This document shows positions 16,169 through 24,011 of a DNA stretch of 64,000 nt, piece after piece. The notes under the pieces were generated by a model. That model made no database searches. It saw only the letters and a program-made list of their open reading frames with translations, and had not been told where the DNA came from. This stretch comes from Paenibacillus artemisiicola (GTDB taxonomy: Bacteria; Bacillota; Bacilli; Paenibacillales; Paenibacillaceae), in NCBI RefSeq assembly GCF_017652985.1, contig NZ_JAGGDJ010000004.1:62001-126000 (forward strand). The letters are read 5' to 3'. Positions within the stretch are counted from its first letter, which is position 1, and every line of letters starts with the position of its first letter. The translations under genes and the position numbers were made by a program.

Positions 16169-16729
16169 ATGGAGCAGGAACAAATCCATAAGAAAATCGG
16201 CAAAAACCTTCAAGCCATCCGCAAAGCGAGAGGGCTAAGCCTCGACCAGGTCGCCGATTTGACCGGCGTCAGCAAGGCGATGCTCGGCCAGATCGAGCGC
16301 GGCGACTCCAACCCGACGATCTCGATCATCTGGAAAATCGTCAACGGGCTGCACATCTCCTTCACGTCCCTCATCGAGGAGACCAAGGCAAGCGTCAGCT
16401 ACATCCGGTTCGCGGAGCTCGAGCCGTTCTCCGAGGAAGACGGCAATTACCGCTCCTATCCGCTCATCCCGTTCGAGCAGGGCAAGAAATTCGAGATTTA
16501 CACCGTCGAGCTGGAGCCGGGCTGCATGCACGCTTCGGAAGCCCACTACGAGGGCGTCGAGGAGTATATTCTGATGGTGCGGGGAACGCTGCGGCTGACC
16601 GTCCGGGACGATGTCTACGAGCTGCAAGCGGGCGACGCGCTGCACTTCAACGCCGATCAGCCCCATTCGTACGAAAACGCGACCGAGGCGAAAATCGTCT
16701 ATTACACGCTGATTCATTATCCGACCTGA
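16169..16729 (+). CDS. XRE-family regulator with C-terminal cupin domain
   Basis: A 186-residue regulator: an N-terminal HTH_3 domain (IRKARGLSLDQVADLTGVSKAMLGQIERG, about 17-45) joined to a C-terminal cupin (GVEEYILMVRGTLRLTV, AGDALHFNADQPHSY with metal-type His). This build is typical of regulators of amino acid and polyamine catabolism that sense a metabolite in the cupin. It is divergent from tdh-kbl, so threonine or glycine control is plausible. GAGGAGG precedes the ATG. Confidence 0.9.
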   Translation: MEQEQIHKKIGKNLQAIRKARGLSLDQVADLTGVSKAMLGQIERGDSNPTISIIWKIVNGLHISFTSLIEETKASVSYIRFAELEPFSEEDGNYRSYPLIPFEQGKKFEIYTVELEPGCMHASEAHYEGVEEYILMVRGTLRLTVRDDVYELQAGDALHFNADQPHSYENATEAKIVYYTLIHYPT

Positions 16730-16765
16730 GCAAACCGCCGATTTCGCGGCGCCGGATCGCATGAC

Positions 16766-16800
16766 AAAAGCCCCCTTGGCTCGCTCGCCAAGGGGCTTTT
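16766..16800. terminator. Bidirectional terminator
   Basis: AAAAGCCCCCTTGGC / GCCAAGGGGCTTTT with a 6-nt loop; A run on one side and T run on the other, so it can stop both the XRE-cupin gene and the kinase operon. Confidence 0.9.
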
Positions 16801-16850
16801 GCATGTTCCGAATCACGATGCGGGCTTGCTCTCCGACTGTTCTCCGCTCG

Positions 16851-17066
16851 CTACTGGTCGTAAATCTCGAACTCGTAAATAATCGGCGCGTAGCTCGTGC
16901 CGGACGTGAAATGGATCCGCGTCTTGCCGCCCGTCACCGCCGGGAACGCGATCGTCTTCGGCACATACGAGGCGCCGATGCTCGAGCCCGTATGCGCCGT
17001 CTCCCACGCCGAGCCGTTCCAATATTCGATCCGGTAGCCCGTCGTCCGGCTGCCGGAGACGGGCGT
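16851..17066 (-). pseudogene. Remnant of a discoidin/F5-8C-like carbohydrate-binding domain
   Basis: Directly after the TAG of the kinase gene, and in the same frame, 71 codons stay open: SGSRTTGYRIEYWNGSAWE, then an IAFPAVTGGKTRIHFT segment and APIIYEFEIYDQ before TAG. This looks like the C-terminal half of an F5/8-type carbohydrate-binding domain, as appended to alpha-L-fucosidases and other glycosidases. It has no start codon and no ribosome site, so it is probably debris of a deleted glycosidase gene. Read-through of the kinase stop would fuse it to a cytoplasmic ATPase domain, which makes no clear sense. Confidence 0.6.
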
Positions 17067-18494
17067 CTACCGCCGTTCGCCGCCGTTCGCCGGCTCGGCC
17101 GGCAGCTCGATCCGGAACGCGTACAGCCCGTCCCGGTGCTTCAGGTTCAACGAGCCCCCGTGACGCTCGACGATCTCCTTCGCGATCGACAGCCCGAGAC
17201 CCGACCCGTCGCTTGCCTGCGCCCGGGCGGCGTCGGCCTTGTAGAACCGGTCGAACAGCTGCTCCTCCTGCTCCGGCGACACCGGCCGGCCGCGATTCTC
17301 GATCTCGACGTACAGCGTGCCTTCGCCGCCCGCCCCCGCCCGGACGACGATGTCGCCCGGAACGTCGGAGAATTTCATCGCGTTCATCAGCAAATTATCG
17401 ACCGCCCGGACGAGCTTCTCGCTGTCCGCCCGCAGCGGCAGGGCGTCCGCGGCGAGCTCCGGCTTGACGGCGAGGCCGCGCTCCTGCGCGATCGGCTCGT
17501 ACTCCGCGATCAGTTGGCGGAGCAGCTCCGCCAGGTCGAGCGGCTGCAGCCGCAGCTGCGGGTCGCCGGAGGTGAGCCGCGTGTAGTCGAACAGGTCGTC
17601 GATCAGCTTCTTCAGCTGCAGCGTCTTGCTGTACGCGTTGCGGACGAACCGGTCGCGCTCCTCGTCGTCCGCGTACGCGCGCTTCTGCAGCAAATCGAGG
17701 TAGCCGACGACGCTCGTAAGCGGCGTGCGCAGATCGTGGGACACGCCCGTGATGAGCGCCATTTTGGACCGCTCGAGCTTGCGCTCCTTCGCCAGCTGGC
17801 GCTGCAGATTCTCCGCCATCGCGTTGATGTTCTTGGAGACGACGCCGAGCTCGTCCCGGTCCCGCGTGCTCAAGCGGACGTCCAGGTTGCCCTTGGCGAT
17901 CTCGGCCAGCTGGCGGTCGATGAGCTGGATCTTCTTCGTCTTGCGAGAGGCGAACCAATAGAAGCAGACGATGAAGATGAGCAGGAACAACATGACGTTC
18001 TTGGCCGGCTGGTCCCGGATCATGTAGGCGAGCTCGCCTTTCAAGCGGCCTTCGGCGACGAGGTACACCGGCTTCCCCTCCCAGGCGCCGGCCTCGATCC
18101 GCGCGTACGGCTTGCCTTCGTAATCCCCGGTCTCGTCGGGACGGGACGCGAAGTAGCCGATAATGTTCAGCTGCGTCTTGTCCGCGCCCGCGGAGCGGAA
18201 CAGCACGTTGCCGGATTCGTCCGCCACGTAGACGTCCACCTGCCCCCCGTCGCTCGCTTCGTCCACGGCGGCCTGCAGCGAATACCGGTTGACGCGCCCG
18301 GGCAGCTCGTCGGCCAAATACGTCAAACGGGCTTCGATCCGGTTTTTGCCGGCTTCGTAGCTGGTGAAAGAAATCTTGAACGCCGAGCGCGTGAACATGT
18401 TGAACGCGGCGACGACCAGGATGCTGGCGACGAGGCTGGCGACGATCGTGGCGATCAGCTGCGTGCGGATGGTCAACCAGGGCTTCCTACTCAA
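17067..18494 (-). CDS. Sensor histidine kinase, OmpR-partner type
   Basis: A 475-residue membrane kinase: TM1 at about 12-32, an extracytoplasmic sensor of about 130 residues, TM2 near 165-185, a HAMP-like linker (LAEIAKGNLDVRLSTRDRDE), HisKA with the phosphorylated His in GVSHDLRTPLTSVVGYLDLL, and an HATPase domain (NLLMNAMKFSD, DGSGLGLSIAKEI). The start overlaps the response regulator stop by 8 nt, so they are coupled. The sensor shows no known fold by eye. A truncated carbohydrate-binding domain lies in frame behind the stop. Confidence 0.93.
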   Translation of the reverse strand: MSRKPWLTIRTQLIATIVASLVASILVVAAFNMFTRSAFKISFTSYEAGKNRIEARLTYLADELPGRVNRYSLQAAVDEASDGGQVDVYVADESGNVLFRSAGADKTQLNIIGYFASRPDETGDYEGKPYARIEAGAWEGKPVYLVAEGRLKGELAYMIRDQPAKNVMLFLLIFIVCFYWFASRKTKKIQLIDRQLAEIAKGNLDVRLSTRDRDELGVVSKNINAMAENLQRQLAKERKLERSKMALITGVSHDLRTPLTSVVGYLDLLQKRAYADDEERDRFVRNAYSKTLQLKKLIDDLFDYTRLTSGDPQLRLQPLDLAELLRQLIAEYEPIAQERGLAVKPELAADALPLRADSEKLVRAVDNLLMNAMKFSDVPGDIVVRAGAGGEGTLYVEIENRGRPVSPEQEEQLFDRFYKADAARAQASDGSGLGLSIAKEIVERHGGSLNLKHRDGLYAFRIELPAEPANGGERR

Positions 18495-19182
18495 TTTTGT
18501 ATCCCACTCCCCATACCGTCTTGATGTAGACCGGCTCGCGCGGATTGGCCTCCAGCTTCTCCCGGAGGTTCCGGATATGCACCATGACGGTGTTGTCGGA
18601 GTAGCCGACCTGCTCCTTCCAGACGGTCCGGTAGATCCGGTCGGCGCTGAACACCTGGCCGCGGTTGGCGGCGAGCAGCTTCAGAATCGCGAATTCCAGC
18701 GGCGTGAGCGCGACCTCGCCGCCGTTCGCCGTGACCCGGTGCCGGTCCGGCTCGATCGTGAGCTCCCCGATCGCGATGATTGACGATTCCTGCCGCTTCG
18801 CGCCGAGCGCGTCCATTCGCCTCAGCTGGGCTTTGACTCTCGCCAGCAGCTCCAGCGGATTGAACGGCTTCGTCACGTAGTCGTCGGCGCCGGTCGTCAG
18901 GCCGGTGATTTTGTCCAGATCCTCGCTCTTGGCCGACAGCATGATGATCGGCACGTCCGATCGTTCGCGCACGGCGAGGCAGACGGCCATGCCGTCCATG
19001 CCGGGCATCATCACGTCGAGGATGACGAGCCGGATCGCGTCCCCCTCCTCCTTCAGCGCGTCCAGCGCCGCTCGGCCGTTCTCCGCTTCGAGCACGCGAT
19101 AGCCTTCGTTGCGCAAGTAGATCCGCACGATATGGCGAATATCCGGATCGTCGTCGACGACCAATACGGTTCGTTGGTTCAT
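18487..19182 (-). CDS. OmpR/VanR-like response regulator
   Basis: A 231-residue regulator with a receiver domain (VVDDDPDIRH, phosphorylated Asp in LVILDVMMPGMDG, conserved Lys in DDYVTKPFNPLELLARVKAQL) and a winged-helix output domain (LTPLEFAILKLLAANRGQVFSADRIYRTVW, WGVGYKIE). The segment around KITGLTTGADDY resembles VanR-type regulators, which often govern envelope and antibiotic responses. It lies 46 nt behind a PAP2 phosphatase gene and overlaps its kinase. Phased direct repeats upstream of the PAP2 gene are its likely binding site. Confidence 0.94.
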   Translation of the reverse strand: MNQRTVLVVDDDPDIRHIVRIYLRNEGYRVLEAENGRAALDALKEEGDAIRLVILDVMMPGMDGMAVCLAVRERSDVPIIMLSAKSEDLDKITGLTTGADDYVTKPFNPLELLARVKAQLRRMDALGAKRQESSIIAIGELTIEPDRHRVTANGGEVALTPLEFAILKLLAANRGQVFSADRIYRTVWKEQVGYSDNTVMVHIRNLREKLEANPREPVYIKTVWGVGYKIE

Positions 19183-19228
19183 GGTTCCTCTCCCGTTCTA
19201 TGCGGCGTTGGAAGTAGTATACAACAAT

Positions 19229-19951
19229 TCAGCCCGCTTGGCGCTTGCGGGATCTGCGTCCCGGCGCCGCCGCGTCCGGCGTATGCGCGCCTTCGCGGGC
19301 GGTTCCCCGGCGCGCCGTCAAGCGGCTCTGGATCCGTCCGCAGGCGAAGTAGGCCAGCTCGGCGGTCGCGATGCCGGCGGCGACGTCCGCGATCACGTGC
19401 TGCTTCATGAACAAGGTGGAGCACATGATCAGGACGGCCATGATCCGGATGCCGACGCGAAGCGGGAGACGGTAGGACGAAGCCGCGCGAAGCATCAGAT
19501 AACTCGTCAGGACGTGAATGCTCGGAAAGCAGTTGAACGGCGCGTCGTTCGCGTACACGGCGCGCATGAGCGATTGGAACAATCCGTCTCCGTCGACCGC
19601 CGGCCGGTCGACCGTCGTCTGGAAGCAGGCGTAGACCAGGTAGCAGATGACGAGGCCAAGGCACAGCGCGCCCAGCGTCCGATAATACGCGCGGCGATCT
19701 TTCAGGAAGAGGCCGACCAGCGTCAGCGCGACGAACGGGTACCAAAGCAGGTACGGCACCGAGAACGCGGGAACGACGGGCAGCGCCCGGTCGAACGCCG
19801 TCTCGAGGCGATGCACCTGCCCGCCGGGACGATTGAGCAGCACGTAGAAGAGATTGAGGAACGGAAGGAGCAGCATCCACAGCAAGGGCAGCCACGCCTT
19901 CAAACGGCGCCGGGAGGCGCCGGACGCGGAAGATCGGGTCGCGTGATTCAT
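19229..19951 (-). CDS. PAP2-superfamily membrane phosphatase/phosphotransferase
   Basis: A 240-residue polytopic membrane protein (six hydrophobic segments) with PAP2 active-site pieces: NCFPSIHVLTS (about 155-165, catalytic His) and KQHVIADVAAG (about 200-210, second His). The first PAP2 motif (KxxxxxxRP) is degenerate, as in Aur1/inositolphosphotransferase-like members. The substrate is probably a lipid phosphate in the outer leaflet, for example undecaprenyl pyrophosphate or phosphatidate. As first gene before a VanR-like two-component pair, it is likely an effector of an envelope-stress response. Confidence 0.85.
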   Translation of the reverse strand: MNHATRSSASGASRRRLKAWLPLLWMLLLPFLNLFYVLLNRPGGQVHRLETAFDRALPVVPAFSVPYLLWYPFVALTLVGLFLKDRRAYYRTLGALCLGLVICYLVYACFQTTVDRPAVDGDGLFQSLMRAVYANDAPFNCFPSIHVLTSYLMLRAASSYRLPLRVGIRIMAVLIMCSTLFMKQHVIADVAAGIATAELAYFACGRIQSRLTARRGTAREGAHTPDAAAPGRRSRKRQAG

Positions 19952-20016
19952 GGACAGGATTCCACCTTTGGCTTCGAATTTCCCGGAACCGCGCGCGGCG
20001 CTTCCGGACTGTCCTC

Positions 20017-20084
20017 ATCTTAGCCCGCAAATCTGTAGTCCCCCTCGCGGAAATGCTGAAGATTTTCTGAAGAGGTTCTGAAGA
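20017..20084 (-). promoter_or_regulatory. PAP2 operon promoter with three 11-nt-phased response-regulator repeats
   Basis: On the plus strand CTGAAGA occurs at 20056, 20067 and 20078, exactly 11 nt apart (TCTTCAG in the direction of transcription). Downstream is a TAAGAT -10 (20017-20022), and the matching -35 position has no consensus. Direct repeats one helical turn apart beside a weak -35 are the hallmark of activation by OmpR-family regulators. The regulator encoded in this operon is the natural candidate. Confidence 0.6.
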
Positions 20085-20086
20085 AG

Positions 20087-20170
20087 AGTCGGAGGAACGC
20101 GTTCGGAGGGCGGGGTTCGAAGGGCGAGGTTCGGAGGATGACGTTCGGAAGATGAGGGTCGGAAGCGCTC
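20087..20170. repeat. 14-nt imperfect tandem repeat, six copies
   Basis: Six consecutive 14-nt units of the form GTTCGGAGGRYGRG fill this gap; for example GTTCGGAGGGCGGG, GTTCGAAGGGCGAG, GTTCGGAGGATGAC and GTTCGGAAGATGAG. It is purine-rich on the plus strand, lies directly upstream of the phased regulator sites and has no coding signal. Confidence 0.8.
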
Positions 20171-20196
20171 GGACCATCTCGAAGCCAACCGCGGAC

Positions 20197-20229
20197 AAAA
20201 AAAGAACCCGTCCCCCGGGACGGGCTCTT
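20197..20229 (-). terminator. Terminator after Gfo/Idh/MocA gene
   Basis: Minus strand GAGCCCGTCCC / GGGACGGGTTC stem followed by seven T. Confidence 0.88.
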
Positions 20230-20238
20230 GCGGCGGCG

Positions 20239-21252
20239 CTACAGCATAATCTTCTGCCCGGTGCGCGCGCTCTCGACGGCGCCGAACACCATGGCCACGC
20301 TCTTGATGTTGTCGAGGCAGTCGGTCTCGGCCGGCCGCCCTTCCTCGAGCGCCGCGAACATCTCGTCGAGGCAGCCCCAGTGGCCTTCGCGCCCGTTCCA
20401 CGACTCCGCGCCTTCGATGCGCGCCAGTTCGCGGATGAAGCCTTCCGCCTTCTCCGGATCGACGACCTCGCCGTACGGCATCGACGCGCCGTCCCAGCGG
20501 GCGCCGCCTTTGCTGCCGGTGACGCGCCAATCGGATTCCCACGACGTGTTGAGGCCGTCCGCGCACCACGATCCGCGGTACGAGAAGACCGAGCCGTCGC
20601 TCATCTCGTAGATGCAGATCGCGGAGGCGTTGCCCTTGTACCACGATCCCGGCGGGTTGAACTCGTGGCAGTAGACGGAGACGGGATCCGTGCCCGTAAT
20701 GAAGCGCGCCTGGTCGAACGTATGGATCGCCATGTCGATGATGAGCGGATTATCCATGACGTCGCGGAAGCCGCCGAAATGCGCGCCGAGGAAGAAATCG
20801 GCGTGAATCGAGCCCGGCGTGCCGATCGCCCCGGAGGCGACCATGTCGCGGAAGGAGCGGATCTGCTTCAAATAGCGGCGGTTCTGCATGACGGAGTACC
20901 GTTTGCCCGTCGCTTGGCTGACGGCGACGATCTCCTGCGCGTCCGCGTACGATTCCGCCATCGGCTTCTCGCCGAACACGTTGCAGCCGGCTTGCATGGC
21001 CGTTATCGCGATTTGCTTGTGGCTTGCCGGAATCGTGACGTCGAAGACGAGCGTGGCGCCCGTTGCCGACAGCGCGTCGCTCAAATTCGCGAACGTCGGC
21101 ACGTTCAGCCCTTTCTTGGCGGCCATCGCTTTCGCGCTTTCCTCGTAAATATCGACCAAGCCGACGATCTCGGCGTTGTCCCGCTGAAGGGCGTAATCCA
21201 CCCAGGTGTTGGCCATGCCGCCGCAGCCGGCGACGACGATTTTATGCGTCAT
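20239..21252 (-). CDS. Gfo/Idh/MocA-family oxidoreductase
   Basis: A 337-residue NAD(P)-dependent sugar or inositol dehydrogenase. The N-terminal Rossmann motif reads KIVVAGCGGMANTW (4-17), the EKP signature is FGEKPMAES (about 93) and the C-terminal alpha/beta domain follows with DMAIHTFDQARFITG. It starts 92 nt after a sugar isomerase gene on the same strand, forming a two-gene catabolic unit that faces an AraC regulator. The exact sugar is not readable from sequence. Confidence 0.9.
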   Translation of the reverse strand: MTHKIVVAGCGGMANTWVDYALQRDNAEIVGLVDIYEESAKAMAAKKGLNVPTFANLSDALSATGATLVFDVTIPASHKQIAITAMQAGCNVFGEKPMAESYADAQEIVAVSQATGKRYSVMQNRRYLKQIRSFRDMVASGAIGTPGSIHADFFLGAHFGGFRDVMDNPLIIDMAIHTFDQARFITGTDPVSVYCHEFNPPGSWYKGNASAICIYEMSDGSVFSYRGSWCADGLNTSWESDWRVTGSKGGARWDGASMPYGEVVDPEKAEGFIRELARIEGAESWNGREGHWGCLDEMFAALEEGRPAETDCLDNIKSVAMVFGAVESARTGQKIML

Positions 21253-21343
21253 ATCGGTTTATGCTCCTTTTGGGTAAAGTAAAGAAAAGGAAAGCCATTC
21301 GAGTTGGAATTTCTTTCGATCAAACACCCGGTTCCGTCCCGGC

Positions 21344-22234
21344 TTATTCCGCCGGATTCGGCACGAAGTCGCCGCCGCGGCAGCGCTTCAGGTAGTTCAA
21401 GGCATGCACCTGGCCCGTCATCTCGAGCTCGCCCTTATAGACAGGATCGTGCCAGCCTTCGATGTCGATGCTGCCGGCATAGCCGCCCTGGCGCAGGATC
21501 GAGATGATGTCCGTCCAGTTGGAATCGCCGAAGCCCGGCGTCCGGTGCCAGACGAACTCGCGCGGCCCGTGAATGCCGTGCTCGCGAACGACGTCCCACG
21601 CGATCGTCGCGTCCTTGCCGTGCACGTTGAAAATCTTCCCGGTACTCACCCATTTGCGCAGCTGAGGGATCGGATCGATGAGACTGACCATCTGGTGGCA
21701 GGGCTCCCACTGCAGGCCGATGCTGTCGCTCGGCACCGCGTTGAACATCAGCTCCCAGGCCGTCGGGTTATGCGCGATGTTCCATTCGCCGCTTCCCCAC
21801 GTGCCGCCCATGTCGCAATTCTCGAACGCGAGGCGCACGCCGCGCGCTTCCGCCCGCTTGGCGAGCTCGCCGAACACCTCCGCGAAGCGCGGCAGCGATT
21901 GGTCGATGCTCCCCGGCATGCGGCCGGTGAAGCCGTTCACGAGATTCGTGCCGAACGCTTCCGCGGCGTCGATGAGCCGCTCCCAGCTGGCCAGCGTGTC
22001 GGCATTGTCGCCGGCGCCCGTCAGCGGATTGCCGAAGACGCCGATCGCCGAGATGACGATGTCGCGCCCTTCGACGGCTTCGCGGACGCGCTTCGCGAGC
22101 TCGTACAGATCCGCGCCGCGGGTGGATTGCCAGAACGTGAGCGCGAACGACTCGAAGCCGTGGGGAATCAATTGAGGGATGATCTTGTCGGCGTTGCCGC
22201 CGCCGACCAGCGTACCGATGCGGATGGATTTCAT
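21344..22234 (-). CDS. Sugar phosphate isomerase/epimerase (xylose-isomerase-like TIM barrel)
   Basis: A 296-residue TIM-barrel protein of the AP_endonuc_2 family. Metal-ligand segments are visible: LAFENCDMGGTWGSGEWN (Glu, about 140), LQWEPCHQM, FNVHGKDATI (His) and GSIDIEGWHDPVY near the C-terminus. Such enzymes isomerise or epimerise keto sugars or inosose and often pair with Gfo/Idh/MocA dehydrogenases, as here. AAGGTGATG lies upstream of the ATG. It is divergent from an AraC regulator. Confidence 0.9.
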   Translation of the reverse strand: MKSIRIGTLVGGGNADKIIPQLIPHGFESFALTFWQSTRGADLYELAKRVREAVEGRDIVISAIGVFGNPLTGAGDNADTLASWERLIDAAEAFGTNLVNGFTGRMPGSIDQSLPRFAEVFGELAKRAEARGVRLAFENCDMGGTWGSGEWNIAHNPTAWELMFNAVPSDSIGLQWEPCHQMVSLIDPIPQLRKWVSTGKIFNVHGKDATIAWDVVREHGIHGPREFVWHRTPGFGDSNWTDIISILRQGGYAGSIDIEGWHDPVYKGELEMTGQVHALNYLKRCRGGDFVPNPAE

Positions 22235-22299
22235 GAGAACGATGTCATCACCTTTCAGCGCTTTATGGAAACTGACCTAATCGTACTGAAAGATTTTCG

Positions 22300-22329
22300 T
22301 TGAGACTAGCCACGAATTTGTGTTATATT
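22300..22329 (+). promoter_or_regulatory. Promoter of AraC gene
   Basis: TTGAGA (22300-22305), 18-nt spacer, TATATT (22324-22329), about 100 nt before the AraC start. The 196-nt gap also contains two TCGTAC copies that might be regulator half-sites. Confidence 0.45.
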
Positions 22330-22430
22330 CGTACAATCTTACGTTTATCCGTTGACAGTAAACCGGTATCATCCGCGGAATGAATCCTTTAGGCCGTAAT
22401 ATCGTGCGCAAGCGCGAGAAGGAGGCGCCC

Positions 22431-23309
22431 ATGACCGTCAGCCCGCTGAAAGAAAACACGTTCATTCCCGACCGCACGTTCCCCATCAACGTCTTCGTCG
22501 TGACCGGGGAGATCCGGACGCATTGGCACGATCACCTCGAATGGATCTACGTCCGGGACGGACAGGCGCGCATTCAGGTGGACGGCGCCTTCGAGCAGCT
22601 CGGCCAGGGCGAGCTCGCCTTCGTCAACGCGAAGCAGCTGCACAGCGCGGTCAAGCTCGCGCCGGAAACGGAGCTGATCTGCATCGTGTTCAACGAAGCG
22701 CTCGTGCGCGGCAGCGGGCTCGACATTACGGAACCGCACTACTTCGTCCCGTACCTGAACCGCCGGGTCAAGTGGCCCAGCTGGATGCGGACCGACGCCC
22801 CGTTCATCGAAGAGATGAACGCCGCCTTCTCGCGCCTGCTCGTGGAATTCACGGGCAAGCAGGCCGGCTACGAGCTGCTCGTGAAGGCCGAGCTGCTGCG
22901 CATCTTCGGCTTGTATTTCCGCTACGCCGAGCAGAACGCGGCCCCGGCCCCGGCGCGCGCGCAGAAGCCGTACGATTTTACGAGCCTGCTTCTGACGCTG
23001 AGGGAGCGCTACCAGGAGACGATCAGCGTCGGCGAAGCGGCGCGCCTGGTGAACCTGAGCCCCAACCACTTCTGCAAAATATTCAAAAGCGTCACCGGCA
23101 AAACGCTGATCGAATATATGCACGTGCTGCGCGTCCAGGAGGCGGAACGGCTGCTGCTGGACACCGACTATCCCGTAACCGAAATCGCCGGCCTCGTCGG
23201 CTTCTCGAACATGACGTATTTCGGCCGGGTATTCAAAAAAGTGCGCAGCAAGGCGCCCTCCGCGATACGCAAAAGCCGTTCCTCTCCGCCGCGGGCGGAC
23301 GGGCATTGA
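22431..23309 (+). CDS. AraC-family regulator with cupin sensor
   Basis: A 292-residue regulator: N-terminal cupin (ITGEIRTHWHDHLEWIYV-like region with paired His, about 25-45) and C-terminal double HTH (ISVGEAARLVNLSPNHFCKIF, YPVTEIAGLVGFSNMTYFGRVFK). GGAGG lies 4-8 nt ahead of the ATG at 22431; a frame starting at 22380 lacks such a site. It is divergent from the sugar isomerase-dehydrogenase unit, which it likely activates, and is followed 34 nt later by a NUDIX gene. Confidence 0.9.
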   Translation: MTVSPLKENTFIPDRTFPINVFVVTGEIRTHWHDHLEWIYVRDGQARIQVDGAFEQLGQGELAFVNAKQLHSAVKLAPETELICIVFNEALVRGSGLDITEPHYFVPYLNRRVKWPSWMRTDAPFIEEMNAAFSRLLVEFTGKQAGYELLVKAELLRIFGLYFRYAEQNAAPAPARAQKPYDFTSLLLTLRERYQETISVGEAARLVNLSPNHFCKIFKSVTGKTLIEYMHVLRVQEAERLLLDTDYPVTEIAGLVGFSNMTYFGRVFKKVRSKAPSAIRKSRSSPPRADGH

Positions 23310-23343
23310 ACGGACCTACCTAGACGAAGAAAGGGGTGATCGC

Positions 23344-23871
23344 ATGCGGCTGCTGTACCGGATAACGGACCGCGACGTGCGCGGCGGCGAGCCGGACCTG
23401 CTCCCGCATGTCTCCCGCTCCGCCTCCCGCGGCGTGCTGCTGGACGCCGACGCGAACGTGGCCATGATGTATATCGCGAAGTCGGCGATCTATAAGCTGC
23501 CCGGCGGCGGCATCGAGAAGAAGGAAACGCCGGAGCAGGCGTTCCTGCGCGAGGTGCGCGAAGAGACGGGCTACGACGCGGCGATCGTCCGCCGTCTCGG
23601 CTATATCGAGGAGCACAAGAAGAAGAACGGCTTCCTGCAGGTCTCCTACTGCTTCGTCGCGACGGCGAAGGAAGCGCACGAGGCCCGGCTGACCGAGCAC
23701 GAGAAGAAGCTCGGCCTGTCGCTGAAATGGATGTCCATGCCGCAGGCGGTGCGGGCCGTCGAGGCCTCGCTGACGGCGACGGGCGATTACTCCACCGTCT
23801 TCATGCTGATGCGGGACAAGCGGATCCTCGAGGAAGCCGCCAAACGGATGCGGATGCCCGTCACCGAATAG
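23344..23871 (+). CDS. NUDIX hydrolase
   Basis: A 175-residue protein with a perfect NUDIX box: Gly55-X5-Glu61-X7-REVREETGY (69-77). It hydrolyses a nucleoside diphosphate linked to another group, but the substrate is not defined by sequence. GGGGTG precedes the ATG. It runs in the same direction as the AraC gene and ends at a strong bidirectional terminator. Confidence 0.92.
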   Translation: MRLLYRITDRDVRGGEPDLLPHVSRSASRGVLLDADANVAMMYIAKSAIYKLPGGGIEKKETPEQAFLREVREETGYDAAIVRRLGYIEEHKKKNGFLQVSYCFVATAKEAHEARLTEHEKKLGLSLKWMSMPQAVRAVEASLTATGDYSTVFMLMRDKRILEEAAKRMRMPVTE

Positions 23872-23931
23872 CCCCGCGCCGTCAGGCCCTCGAACGGCCG
23901 CCTGCCGGATGCCGGCAAACGCGCGCATACG

Positions 23932-23995
23932 AAAAAGTCCGCAGCCCGCGGCCGCTTCCGCGAAGGAAGACGGCCGCACGGCTGCGGACTTTTTT
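23932..23995. terminator. Bidirectional terminator
   Basis: A long stem (AAAAAGTCCGCAGCC / GGCTGCGGACTTTTTT) with further pairing inside, between the convergent NUDIX and mutarotase genes. Confidence 0.9.
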
Positions 23996-24011
23996 GCGTG
24001 CGTTTCGCTCG

